Assembly (NCBI GenBank): GCA_964482495.1
Contig: CAYZXS010000018.1
Span: forward strand, 7,355-71,354
Source of the DNA: J029 sp964482495
Lineage (GTDB): Bacteria > Planctomycetota > UBA1135
Length of the DNA stretch: 64,000 nt
Direction: 5' to 3'
In this document: positions 1-7,849 of the stretch, piece by piece
Layout: the number at the start of each line of letters is the position of its first letter
Numbering within the stretch: the stretch's first letter is position 1
Program-made: the position numbers and the translations under genes
Notes under the pieces: model-generated
The model's database searches: none
What the model was told of the DNA's origin: nothing
What the model saw: the letters and a program-made list of their open reading frames with translations, nothing else

Positions 1-1
1 C

Positions 2-1429
2 GACGACGAGGCCGGGGGCGGCGACCTGCACCGCCGGGCCTTGCAGGAGGCCATGGGCAGCAAGAAGCGCGGCGGTCCGCTGGTGTTCCTGTTGCTCATC
101 GTGGCGATCGGCGCGGCCGGCGCTTGGTACTTCCTGGGCGGGGACGAAGCGGCCGAGGAGACCACCAGCGCCGCCGCTGGTGACGGCGAGGCCGCGGTCG
201 CCGCGGGGCCTGCTGACTTGCTGGAAGGGCTCGGCGGCTTCGACGAGGAGGGCGCCGCGTCGTGGCAGCTCGGTCCGGGCCTGGCGATCGAGGGCGAAGC
301 CCTGCGCGCCCGCTCCGAGAGCCCGCAGCGCGCGGTCCTGGCCCGCCGCATCGAGGCCTTCACTTGCGGGGTCCAGCTCGAGGCCGAGGTCAGCGGAGGC
401 CAGGCCTGGCCCTTGCTCGAGTACGGCGCCGAGGGCGCCGACCAGGCCTCCGGGACCTGGGCCGGGGCGGCGCTCGGTTCGGGGCCGGTCGAGATCGCGC
501 TGCCCTGCGAGGGCACCGCCTGGTTCCGGCTCAGCCTGCTGGTGGAGCCCGGGGCGGTGGTCCGGCGGCTGCGCGGCGAAGAGACCGACGCGCGCGCCGA
601 GCAGGGACAGCCGGAGATCGGCTGGAGCATGATCCACGACGGCTCGAACCTGGAGCTGCTGCGCCAGGGCAGCCCGCTGCTGAGCGCCACCGGCGCCGGC
701 GGAGCCTGGCGCGTCGCCGAGGCCGGGGTCCGCTTCTCGCCCGGCGATGGCGGCTGGCTGCGGCTCTCGCCCGGCGCGGAGGCCGACCTGGTGGTGCTGT
801 CCGACGGCCCGCCCTTGCACGCCCTGAGCGGCGGCGAGATCGCCGCGGCCACGGGCCTGCTGCTGCGGGGCCCGGCTCGCATGTGGGCCCGCTTCGAGCA
901 GCCGGTCCAGGTGGTCGGCGGCGCGGACGGGCTGCGCCTCGACGCGCCCGCAGGCTTCCACCTCAGCTGGAAGCTGGAGGAGCCGCTGGCGGAAGCCGCC
1001 CGGCTCGAGCGCACCATCCGCCGGGCCGACCAGGACGGCGACAGCGCCGGCCTGCTCGCCGCCGTGCGCGAGCTGGTGAACCGCTGGCCGGTCGACGAGG
1101 CCCAGGTGCTGCGCGCCGAGCAGCTCCGCGACCGGGTGCTCGGAGAGGGCCGCCAAGAGCTCGCCGCGCTCGAGCAGTCGGTCGCCGAGGCGCTGTTCCT
1201 CGCCGCCGAGGACGAGATGCGGCGGGTCGAGGGGCAGGCCGCCTCCCTCGCCGGCCGCTTCCCCGCGACCGAGATCGAGCGCGAGGCCCTGGCCATGGTG
1301 GCCGTGCTGGTGGCCGAGGGCGACCAGCTCGGCGCCGACCGGCGCCAGCGCGCCGAGGACTACCGGCGCCGTTTGATGAGCGCCCTTCACCGCGCCTACC
1401 CCGTCCTCGCAGCCTGGATGGAGAGCTGA
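2..1429 (+). CDS. Single-pass membrane protein of the pilus/secretion operon, function unknown (5' end probably cut)
   Basis: The frame is open to the left edge, so the true start may lie outside the window. In-window options are TTG 41 and ATG 53, but the AGGAGG at 45-50 sits only two bases from ATG 53, too close to be convincing. After ATG 53 come a short basic stretch and one membrane segment (FLLLIVAIGAAGAWYFL). An Ala/Glu-rich linker and a roughly 250-residue beta-rich extracytoplasmic part follow, reminiscent of jelly-roll or LamG-type sandwiches. The C-terminal 150 residues are helical, Arg/Glu-rich and TPR-like. I recognise no family. It ends one base before the PilM-PilN fusion, so it is probably the first visible gene of that operon and an inner-membrane partner of the machine. 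That role is inferred from position only. Confidence 0.6.
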   Translation, partial: DDEAGGGDLHRRALQEAMGSKKRGGPLVFLLLIVAIGAAGAWYFLGGDEAAEETTSAAAGDGEAAVAAGPADLLEGLGGFDEEGAASWQLGPGLAIEGEALRARSESPQRAVLARRIEAFTCGVQLEAEVSGGQAWPLLEYGAEGADQASGTWAGAALGSGPVEIALPCEGTAWFRLSLLVEPGAVVRRLRGEETDARAEQGQPEIGWSMIHDGSNLELLRQGSPLLSATGAGGAWRVAEAGVRFSPGDGGWLRLSPGAEADLVVLSDGPPLHALSGGEIAAATGLLLRGPARMWARFEQPVQVVGGADGLRLDAPAGFHLSWKLEEPLAEAARLERTIRRADQDGDSAGLLAAVRELVNRWPVDEAQVLRAEQLRDRVLGEGRQELAALEQSVAEALFLAAEDEMRRVEGQAASLAGRFPATEIEREALAMVAVLVAEGDQLGADRRQRAEDYRRRLMSALHRAYPVLAAWMES

Positions 1430-1430
1430 G

Positions 1431-3080
1431 ATGAGCCAAGGATCCGGCCTCGACGCCGGGCGGAGCCGCGTCCGCCTCGCTGAGATCAAGACGAAGAAGG
1501 GGGAGATCTCCCTGAGCCGTTACCACTCGATCGCCGTCGAAGCGGGCGAGTCCCCCGAGGAGGCCGCGTCGGCTTCCTTCGGCGGCGGCCGCCTCAAGGT
1601 GGCGCCGGTCCGCGTCGGCCTCACCGGCTCCGACGTGATGATGAAGTACCTGCCGGTGCCGCAGGTCGAGGACTGGCGGCTCGAGCGCCTGATGGAGTTC
1701 GAGGTCCGCGAGATCGAGTCCCGCTCCGGGCAGTCCATGGCCACCAGCTTCAACCTGCTGCCGGTGCCCAAGGAGCTGGACGAGGACGAGACCATCCTGC
1801 TCGGCCTGGTCAAGGAGGACTTGCTCTCCGACTGGATCGAGGGCCTCGGCAAGCTGCCGGTGCAGGGCTTCAGCCCCAATTCGATCGCCCTCTACAACGC
1901 CTACCTGGCCTTGGGCGACCACGCGCCGGAGGCGACCCTGATCGCCAACGTCGGCGCCACCACCCTGGACCTGGCGCTGGTGCGCGGCACCGAGCTCTAC
2001 TTCGCCCGGTCGGTGACGACCAGCCTCGAGACGCGGGACCAGACCCTGGCCAAGCGGCTCGGCACCGACGCCAGCCGCGCCGAGCGGCTGATCCACCAGC
2101 ACCTCGACCTGTCGGCGGGCACCGGGGCGCGCCTGTCGACCGACGCCGAGCGGGTCACCCGCCCGGTGCTGGCGCTGTACGACCCGCTGCCGACCCTGCT
2201 CGGCGGCGTCATCTCGCTGTGCAAGGCCCAGGCGCGGCTGCGCGACCTGCGGCTCGAGCGGGTCCTGCTCACCGGCGGCGGCGCCAAGGCGAACGGCCTG
2301 GCCGAGCTGCTGGGCGCCCGCCTGAGCGTCCCGGTCGAGGTCTGGAACCCGGTCGAGATGGTCGACTCCGCCGGCCTCGCCGACGACCAGTACGAGCAGC
2401 TCCAGGCCGACGGCCCGGCCGCCGTGGTCGCCCTCGGCCACGCCCTCAGCGCCGCCGACCCGGACCTCTATGCCCTCGAGATCCTGCCCGCGGCGGCGCG
2501 CAAGAAGCGCGACTTCCAGCAGCGCGGGGTCTATTCGGTGTTCGCCGGGGTGCTGGCCGCCGCCTTCCTGTTGGCCGACTTCCTGATCACCTCCGGCCAG
2601 GCCGAGGAGCTCGGCCGGCACTCGGGCAAGCTGCGCCGCGACCTGCAGGCCGCCGAGCGCAACGACCAGAAGGCGGAGCAGCTGATGGCGGCCATCGAGG
2701 GCCAGGAGGCCGTGGTCGACGACCTCAACGCCCGCTACGCCCTCCAGCGCAGCGCCCAGGAGTTCCTGGGCGTGCTCGACGCCGCCTTGCCGCCCAACCT
2801 GTGGGTCGACAGCTGGACCGTCGGCCTCGAGGCCGGCAAGGACTGGGGCATGGAGGGCCGCTCGGTCCCGGTGGTCACCGCCCGCGGCCGCGGCCTCGAC
2901 CGCGAGCAGTACGCCGAGCCGGCCTTCACCGGCTTCGCCGAGGAGATCAAGGCCAAGCTGGCCGACGGCGAGCAGGCGGTCCGGATCAGCAGCTCCGCCC
3001 GCTCCGAGAGCTTCGAGTGGACGCTGACCGCGCACCTGCTCGACCTGCCGCGGGACGCGGACGAGGAGGAAGTGGAATGA
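1431..3080 (+). CDS. PilM-PilN fusion protein (type IV pilus/type II secretion inner-membrane platform)
   Basis: 549 residues. Residues about 1-340 resemble PilM/GspL: an actin-like ATPase fold with phosphate-loop-like NVGATTLDLALV and, later, LTGGGAKANGLAELLG before the second nucleotide-binding half. Residues about 360-385 form one membrane helix (YSVFAGVLAAAFLLADFLI). A coiled coil and a PilN-like periplasmic domain (QEFLGVLDAALPPNLWVDSW) follow. In most pilus systems PilM is cytoplasmic and PilN is a separate short membrane protein; here both are in one chain, as in GspL, which combines an actin-like domain with a membrane-anchored periplasmic domain. ATG 1431 lies one base after the previous stop, and the stop overlaps the PilO start (ATGA). 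Function is known for the families; the fusion is what the sequence shows. Confidence 0.8.
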   Translation: MSQGSGLDAGRSRVRLAEIKTKKGEISLSRYHSIAVEAGESPEEAASASFGGGRLKVAPVRVGLTGSDVMMKYLPVPQVEDWRLERLMEFEVREIESRSGQSMATSFNLLPVPKELDEDETILLGLVKEDLLSDWIEGLGKLPVQGFSPNSIALYNAYLALGDHAPEATLIANVGATTLDLALVRGTELYFARSVTTSLETRDQTLAKRLGTDASRAERLIHQHLDLSAGTGARLSTDAERVTRPVLALYDPLPTLLGGVISLCKAQARLRDLRLERVLLTGGGAKANGLAELLGARLSVPVEVWNPVEMVDSAGLADDQYEQLQADGPAAVVALGHALSAADPDLYALEILPAAARKKRDFQQRGVYSVFAGVLAAAFLLADFLITSGQAEELGRHSGKLRRDLQAAERNDQKAEQLMAAIEGQEAVVDDLNARYALQRSAQEFLGVLDAALPPNLWVDSWTVGLEAGKDWGMEGRSVPVVTARGRGLDREQYAEPAFTGFAEEIKAKLADGEQAVRISSSARSESFEWTLTAHLLDLPRDADEEEVE

Positions 3081-3856
3081 ACTTCGACGCCTTCTGGCAG
3101 GCCAACCGCCGCTTCCTGACCGGGGTCGCCGTGGGGGTCCTGGTGTTCCTGGTCGGCCGCGCGATCATCGGCAAGACCGCCGGCGCCAAGCTGGCCTCCT
3201 ACGAGCGCGCGATCCGGACCTCGAGCCGCGACCTGGGCGACTTCCACGTGCCTTCGAACCAGGTGAACCTGGCGGAGACCACGCTCGAGGAGCTCCAGGC
3301 GCGGGCCCAGGAGCTCGCCGGCCTGGCCCTGCAGCCGGCCGCCTCCGACCCGCGCTTCGCCGACTTCCGGCCCGCGCCGGGGCAGTCGCCGAGCCGCCAC
3401 TACATCGAGTTCACTGGCCGCCGCCGCCAGGAGCTGGTCGGCATGGCCCTGCTCAACGACGTCGACCTGGACGAGTCGCTGGGCCTGCCGGCGGAGTCGC
3501 CCACCCAGCCGCAGGCGATCGAGAAGGCCCTTCAGGGCTTCTACATCGTGGACCAGGTGGTCCGGACCGCGGTCGACTTCGGCGCCAGCCGGATCGAGGA
3601 CATCCGGATCGAGCTGCGGCGCAAGAAGCGCAAGGACCAGGTGCTGGAGCTGGCGCCGGTCAGCATCGACGTGCTGCTCGAAGAGCCGCGCCTCGACGGC
3701 TTCTTGAGCGCCGTCCTGAGCCCCGAGCAGGCGCTCGGATTCGTCGGATTGGAAGTGCTCCCCTTGGACAAGAAGAACCAGCTGCGCCGGGTGATCCTGC
3801 GCTTCGAAGCGGCCGCGCTGCCGGCCGACCCCGCCGCCGCGGAGGACCTGCCGTGA
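3077..3856 (+). CDS. PilO-like (GspM-like) inner-membrane assembly protein
   Basis: 259 residues. One N-terminal membrane helix (FLTGVAVGVLVFLVGRAI) is followed by a coiled-coil stretch and a C-terminal alpha/beta domain ending in LEVLPLDKKNQLRRVIL. This is the layout of PilO/GspM, which pairs with PilN/GspL in the periplasm. ATG 3077 overlaps the PilM-PilN stop as ATGA and has AGGAGGA a few bases upstream, so this start is well supported. Sequence similarity to PilO is weak; the call relies on size, topology and its place directly after PilM-PilN. A linker between the coiled coil and the terminal domain is longer than usual. Confidence 0.65.
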   Translation: MNFDAFWQANRRFLTGVAVGVLVFLVGRAIIGKTAGAKLASYERAIRTSSRDLGDFHVPSNQVNLAETTLEELQARAQELAGLALQPAASDPRFADFRPAPGQSPSRHYIEFTGRRRQELVGMALLNDVDLDESLGLPAESPTQPQAIEKALQGFYIVDQVVRTAVDFGASRIEDIRIELRRKKRKDQVLELAPVSIDVLLEEPRLDGFLSAVLSPEQALGFVGLEVLPLDKKNQLRRVILRFEAAALPADPAAAEDLP

Positions 3857-6288
3857 AGCGCGAACAGATCCTCCTGCTGCTGACCCTGGCCCTGGTGGCG
3901 CTGCTCACCTGGGGCCTGATGGGCGGTGACCACACGCCGAAGACGGTGCGGCCCAAGAAGCGCTCGCTCGACCTGCCGGTGATCGGCGCGGTCGACCCGG
4001 TCGCCGGGCTGGGCGCCGCTGGCCGCCTCCGCGACCCCTTCCGCGAGCCGCGCGAGGTCGAGCCGCTGGCGCCGCTGCAGCTGCCGTCACCGCCGCTTGG
4101 CGAATTGGCGTCGCTGCTGCCTCCGCCGATCCCGGACGCCGGCCCGGCCCATTGGAGCCGCAGCCTGCTCATCCACCCGCCGCTGCCGGCGGGGGACATC
4201 GACGAGCTGGTCGAGATCGACGGCGGGGATGAGCCGAGCGGCTTCGCCGCCGTGACCGGCGACGCCGGCGAGGGCGACGACTTCGCCGCCCAGTACGACC
4301 AGCTGCGGCTGGGCGGGCGCACCGTGCTCTGGGGCCGGATCCTGAACGACGACCGCTATGAGCTGGTCGCCGGCCGCGACACGATCCGCTTCCAGGAGGT
4401 CGACCCGCGCACCGGCGCCGACCGCTTCGGGGAGCAGGAGTACGACCCCGAGCGCTACAAGGGCTTCGCCTTCGCCCAGACCCTGCGCAACGAGATCGAG
4501 CTCGGGGTGCGGGGGCTGAACCCGAGCGCTGGGGCCATCCGCGAGCGCCTGGACTACGTCCGCTGGCTGCTGGCCCAGGGCCTGCTCGAGCCCGCCGCCT
4601 TCGATCACGCCGAGCGCTTGGCGCGCGAGGCCGTCGTCCTGGCGCCGAATGACATCGCCACCTGGATGGTGCTGGGCGAGGTCTGGGAGAGCACCTTCCG
4701 CTTCGACGAGGCCTTCACCCTGTACGCCGCCCTGACCGGGCAGGACCTCGCGGCGCAGGCGCCCGAGCTCGGCATCGAGGTCGAGCGCGGCGCTTTCCAG
4801 CGCCGCTCGGCGCCCTTCGTGCGCATGGGCCGGATCCTGGAGCGCTTCGGCCTGGCGGCCGAGGCCGCCGAGCAGTATCAGCGCGGGGTCGACCTGGCCG
4901 ACGGCGACCCGGCCGCCGCCATGGCGCGCGGCGAGTCCCTGATCGAGCTCGGCCAGGCCGCCGAGGCCGCCGCCCTGCTGCAGCGCTCGCTCGGCTTCCA
5001 CGCCTCGCGCAGCTCGGTGGACGGCCTGCGCCACGGCCGCGCCCTGGGCCTGGCGCAGCTCCGCGCCGGTGACTTCGGCGCCGCCCTAGCGGCCTACCGC
5101 GACGTCCAGAGCGCTGCTGGCGGCGCCGCCGGCGGCCTCGAGGGCAGCTGCGGTGAGGTCGCCGCGCTCTACCTGGCCGGCGACTTCTCCGGCGCGCTGC
5201 GGGCCGTCGAGCAGGGCATCCAGACCTACGGCAGCGGCTGGAAGCTTCTCTACCTGCGCGGCGTCACCGGCGCCGCGGCCGGCTCGACCGCGGCCGAGGT
5301 CATCCGCGACCTGCGGGCCGCCGCCGCCGCCGCGCCCTTCGACGCCGCCCCGGTGCTGGCCGCCGAGGCCTTCTGGCTCGACCGCCTGGGCCACCCCGAG
5401 CAGGCCCGCGAGCGGCTGGCCGAGGCCCTCGAGCTCGAGCCCGAGCTGCCCTACGGCCTCTACCTGCGCGGCCGCTGGGCCCGGCGCGACGGCGACGTCG
5501 AGAGCGCCCGGGCTGACTTCCGGGCCTTGATCGGCATGTCCTCGCAGTGCGCCGCCGCGCTCGGCGAGCTCGGCTGGCTGCTGCACGAGGAGGGCCGCTA
5601 CAGCCTCGCCGAGGTGGCGCTGCGGCGCGCCGAAGCCGAGGCCGGCGACTGGACCGAGATCTCGCTGCGGCGCGGCCTCAACCTGCTGGCGGGCGGTGAG
5701 CCCGGCCTGGCGCGCCAGGCGCTGGTCCGTGCCTCCGGCGGCGAACAGGGCGCGGCGGTCCGCAACGCCACCGCCTGGGCCTCCTACCTCGAGGGCGACG
5801 TGCCCAGCGCCGTGGCCGAGTACGCCCTGCTGCTGGACTCCATGCCGGGCCAGGAGGAACACCCGCAGGTGGTTCACGCGGCCCTGTGGCAGCAGCGCGT
5901 GGCCGCCCACGCCAAGCTGGTGCGCTGGATCGACGGCTTCGAGGGCAAGATGCCGCGGCCGCAGTGGGACGTGCAGACCGGCGCCCGCAACGGCATCGAG
6001 CCGCGCCTGGTCGGCGGCGTGCTGCGGATCCGCGGCACCCACCAGGCGACCTCGGAGAGCGTCACCCGCGCCACCCGCAAGGTCCAGGCGCTGGACTTCC
6101 GCTCGCTCACCGCGGANNNNNNNNNNNNNNNNNNNNNNNNNNNNNNNNNNNNNNNNNNNNNNNNNNNNNNNNNNNNNNNNNNNNNNNNNNNNNNNNNNNN
6201 NNNNNNNNNNNNNNNNCGGACCTTGAACGCGCTGCCGGTGGACGTCTCGCTCGACAACCTCGAACTGGTCTACGCCCTCGACCGATGA
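3853..6288 (+). CDS. PilP/GspC-like anchored protein with TPR array and C-terminal beta-sandwich (interrupted by assembly gap)
   Basis: GTG 3853 overlaps the PilO stop (GTGA). The N-terminus is a membrane helix (ILLLLTLALVALLTWGLM), then a Pro-rich stretch containing RDPFREP, like the DPF element of PilP and GspC proteins that link the inner platform to the secretin. A short beta domain (LWGRILNDDRYELVAGRD) is followed by about ten TPR-like helix pairs (residues about 250-680). A sandwich-like stretch then begins (GGVLRIRGTHQ). The 100-N gap at 6117-6216 interrupts it; the sequence after the gap (VDVSLDNLELVYA) looks like the last strand of such a domain and keeps the frame, but the gap size is conventional, so continuity is not proven. 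It probably is the periplasmic connector or scaffold of the machine. Confidence 0.65.
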   Translation: MKREQILLLLTLALVALLTWGLMGGDHTPKTVRPKKRSLDLPVIGAVDPVAGLGAAGRLRDPFREPREVEPLAPLQLPSPPLGELASLLPPPIPDAGPAHWSRSLLIHPPLPAGDIDELVEIDGGDEPSGFAAVTGDAGEGDDFAAQYDQLRLGGRTVLWGRILNDDRYELVAGRDTIRFQEVDPRTGADRFGEQEYDPERYKGFAFAQTLRNEIELGVRGLNPSAGAIRERLDYVRWLLAQGLLEPAAFDHAERLAREAVVLAPNDIATWMVLGEVWESTFRFDEAFTLYAALTGQDLAAQAPELGIEVERGAFQRRSAPFVRMGRILERFGLAAEAAEQYQRGVDLADGDPAAAMARGESLIELGQAAEAAALLQRSLGFHASRSSVDGLRHGRALGLAQLRAGDFGAALAAYRDVQSAAGGAAGGLEGSCGEVAALYLAGDFSGALRAVEQGIQTYGSGWKLLYLRGVTGAAAGSTAAEVIRDLRAAAAAAPFDAAPVLAAEAFWLDRLGHPEQARERLAEALELEPELPYGLYLRGRWARRDGDVESARADFRALIGMSSQCAAALGELGWLLHEEGRYSLAEVALRRAEAEAGDWTEISLRRGLNLLAGGEPGLARQALVRASGGEQGAAVRNATAWASYLEGDVPSAVAEYALLLDSMPGQEEHPQVVHAALWQQRVAAHAKLVRWIDGFEGKMPRPQWDVQTGARNGIEPRLVGGVLRIRGTHQATSESVTRATRKVQALDFRSLTAXXXXXXXXXXXXXXXXXXXXXXXXXXXXXXXXXXRTLNALPVDVSLDNLELVYALDR
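6117..6216. other. Assembly gap of 100 N
   Basis: Exactly 100 unresolved bases, the customary placeholder for a scaffold join of unknown length. The bases on each side read in one frame as the end of the TPR protein, but missing sequence could contain anything from a few bases to whole genes. Confidence 0.99.
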
Positions 6289-6893
6289 TGCGCCCCAACG
6301 CCCGCGGCTTCACCCTGCTCGAGCTGATGATCGTGATGGTCATCGTCGGCGTCCTGATGACCTACCTGCTGTTCTCGGGCGGCAGCCTGTTCGGCGACGC
6401 CAAGGAGAAGGACGCCCGGGTCCGGATCGCCAGCCTGGCCTCGGCCCTGGTGGCCTACCAGACGGCGGAGGGGGAGTTCCCGAACGACCGGCTCCGGTCC
6501 GAGGTCGCGGTCAACCAGGTCAACGCCTGCTCCGAGGCCCTGTTCCTGGCCTTCTTCGATCCTGGCTACACCGGCCTCCAACCGGACCAGGACTGGCTGG
6601 TGAACACCGACGGCGACGAGAGCCGGAAGGCCATGACCTCGCTGCCGACGCGCGAGCTGTTCGAGATCGGCGACCCCTGGGGCAACCCCATCCTCTACTT
6701 CGAGAGCTTGCACTACGGCGACGAGGTCGAGGTCCTGGCCGGTCCCGAGGAGGAGTACGAGCAGCAGCGCGGCTCCGCGCGTCGCCACCCGACCACCGGG
6801 GACTGGCGGCAGGCGGGCCGCTTCCAGCTGATCAGCGCCGGTGAGGACGGGAAGTTCGGCACTGACGACGACATCGACAACTCCGGGAGTTGA
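6285..6893 (+). CDS. gspG: Major pseudopilin, GspG-type
   Basis: 202 residues. A class III prepilin signal, ARG|FTLLELMIVMVIVGVL, with the conserved Glu at mature position 5, is cut by the prepilin peptidase after Gly. The C-terminus carries the GspG hallmark: GDPWGNPILYF, then ISAGEDGKFGTDDDID, the calcium-binding loop that stabilises major pseudopilins in type II secretion. A central insert of about 40 residues makes it longer than typical GspG (about 140). ATG 6285 overlaps the upstream stop; ATG 6288 directly after is equally possible. It heads a run of five pseudopilin genes and should form the body of the pseudopilus. Confidence 0.9.
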   Translation: MMRPNARGFTLLELMIVMVIVGVLMTYLLFSGGSLFGDAKEKDARVRIASLASALVAYQTAEGEFPNDRLRSEVAVNQVNACSEALFLAFFDPGYTGLQPDQDWLVNTDGDESRKAMTSLPTRELFEIGDPWGNPILYFESLHYGDEVEVLAGPEEEYEQQRGSARRHPTTGDWRQAGRFQLISAGEDGKFGTDDDIDNSGS

Positions 6894-7849
6894 TGCGCGG
6901 CTTCACCCTGCTCGAACTGCTGCTGGTCTTGTTCGTCCTGGGGGTGCTGCTCGGCAGCTCGATGGTCCTGGCCGGGCGCTTCGACCCCGGGCCCGTCGGC
7001 CTGCGCTCCTCCTCCTCGGCCTTCTTCGCCAGCAGCCGCGACCGCGCTCGCGCCAGCGGCCGGCCGGTGGTGGTCGAGATCGAGCCCGAGCTGGGCGGCT
7101 ACGGCAAGCTCCGGCGGTTGGTCTTCCGCAGCGTGCGCGAGGCCAGCTTCGAGCCCGGAAGCGAGCGCGCCCAGGGGTTGGAGCCGAGCTCCTCCGGGGT
7201 CTCGGTCGGCGAGGCCGGAGGCCGCTTCGGCGCTGGGCTGGCGCTCGACGGCGGCCAGGTCCACGTCGCCGGCCGCGGCGGCCAGGTCGAGGTCGGCCAG
7301 GGCTTCGTGCTCGACTTCCACCTCAAGACGGGGCTGGAGGAGGCCTGCCAGCTGATCGAGTGGCGCGAACTGCTCAAGCTCCACCTCGGCACGGACGGCA
7401 GCCTGCGGGCTGAGCTGGAGCTGGAGGAGGGCAGCGGCCCGAACCTGCGGGCCCCTAGCGCCAGCCTGCGCGCCGGCCGCTGGCACCACCTGGCGGTGGA
7501 GGCCGCCGACGGCGCCTTCCGGATCCGGGTGGACGGCCGAGTGGTGGCCGAGGACGCCTTCCAGACCCGGCTGTCCCCGCCGCAGGACGGCCCGGTGATC
7601 GGCGACCCCTCCGGCGGCTTCGCGGGCCTGATCGACGAGCTCTCGGTCTGGAACCGGGTGGTGGAATACGGCCCGGACCTGCGCGAGCAGGCCAACCTGG
7701 TGCTCGCGGCCCCCCGCGTGGTCTTCGGCGCCGACGGTCTGCTGGATCCCGGGCACGGCGAAGGCGTCCAGGTCGACCTGCTGAACCTGGACGAGCGGGT
7801 CGAGTCCTACCTGGTCGGCCGCTTCTCCGAGCAGGAGGTCGGCGGATGA
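6893..7849 (+). CDS. Minor pseudopilin (GspH-like) fused to a LamG/concanavalin-like domain
   Basis: 318 residues. Starts MRG|FTLLELLLVLFVLGVLLG, a very short leader with a perfect prepilin cleavage site. Residues about 30-75 look like the start of a GspH/FimT globular head (SSRDRARASGRPVVVEIE). The rest is a LamG-type jelly roll: GLALDGGQVHV, then AGRWHHLAVEAADGAFRIRVDG, then FAGLIDELSVWNRVV, the three signature strands of concanavalin-like LamG domains that usually bind glycans or proteins. Such a domain in place of the normal pseudopilin head is unusual. Start ATG 6893 overlaps the GspG stop by one base, and the stop overlaps the next start as ATGA. Likely displayed on the pseudopilus; the ligand is unknown. 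Confidence 0.75.
   Translation: MRGFTLLELLLVLFVLGVLLGSSMVLAGRFDPGPVGLRSSSSAFFASSRDRARASGRPVVVEIEPELGGYGKLRRLVFRSVREASFEPGSERAQGLEPSSSGVSVGEAGGRFGAGLALDGGQVHVAGRGGQVEVGQGFVLDFHLKTGLEEACQLIEWRELLKLHLGTDGSLRAELELEEGSGPNLRAPSASLRAGRWHHLAVEAADGAFRIRVDGRVVAEDAFQTRLSPPQDGPVIGDPSGGFAGLIDELSVWNRVVEYGPDLREQANLVLAAPRVVFGADGLLDPGHGEGVQVDLLNLDERVESYLVGRFSEQEVGG

Noticed and set aside
963..3035. 690-residue open frame on the minus strand opposite the PilM-PilN gene
   Set aside because: Antisense shadow of a real GC-rich gene; repetitive Gly/Ala/Arg composition, no motif, and the plus-strand gene is clear.
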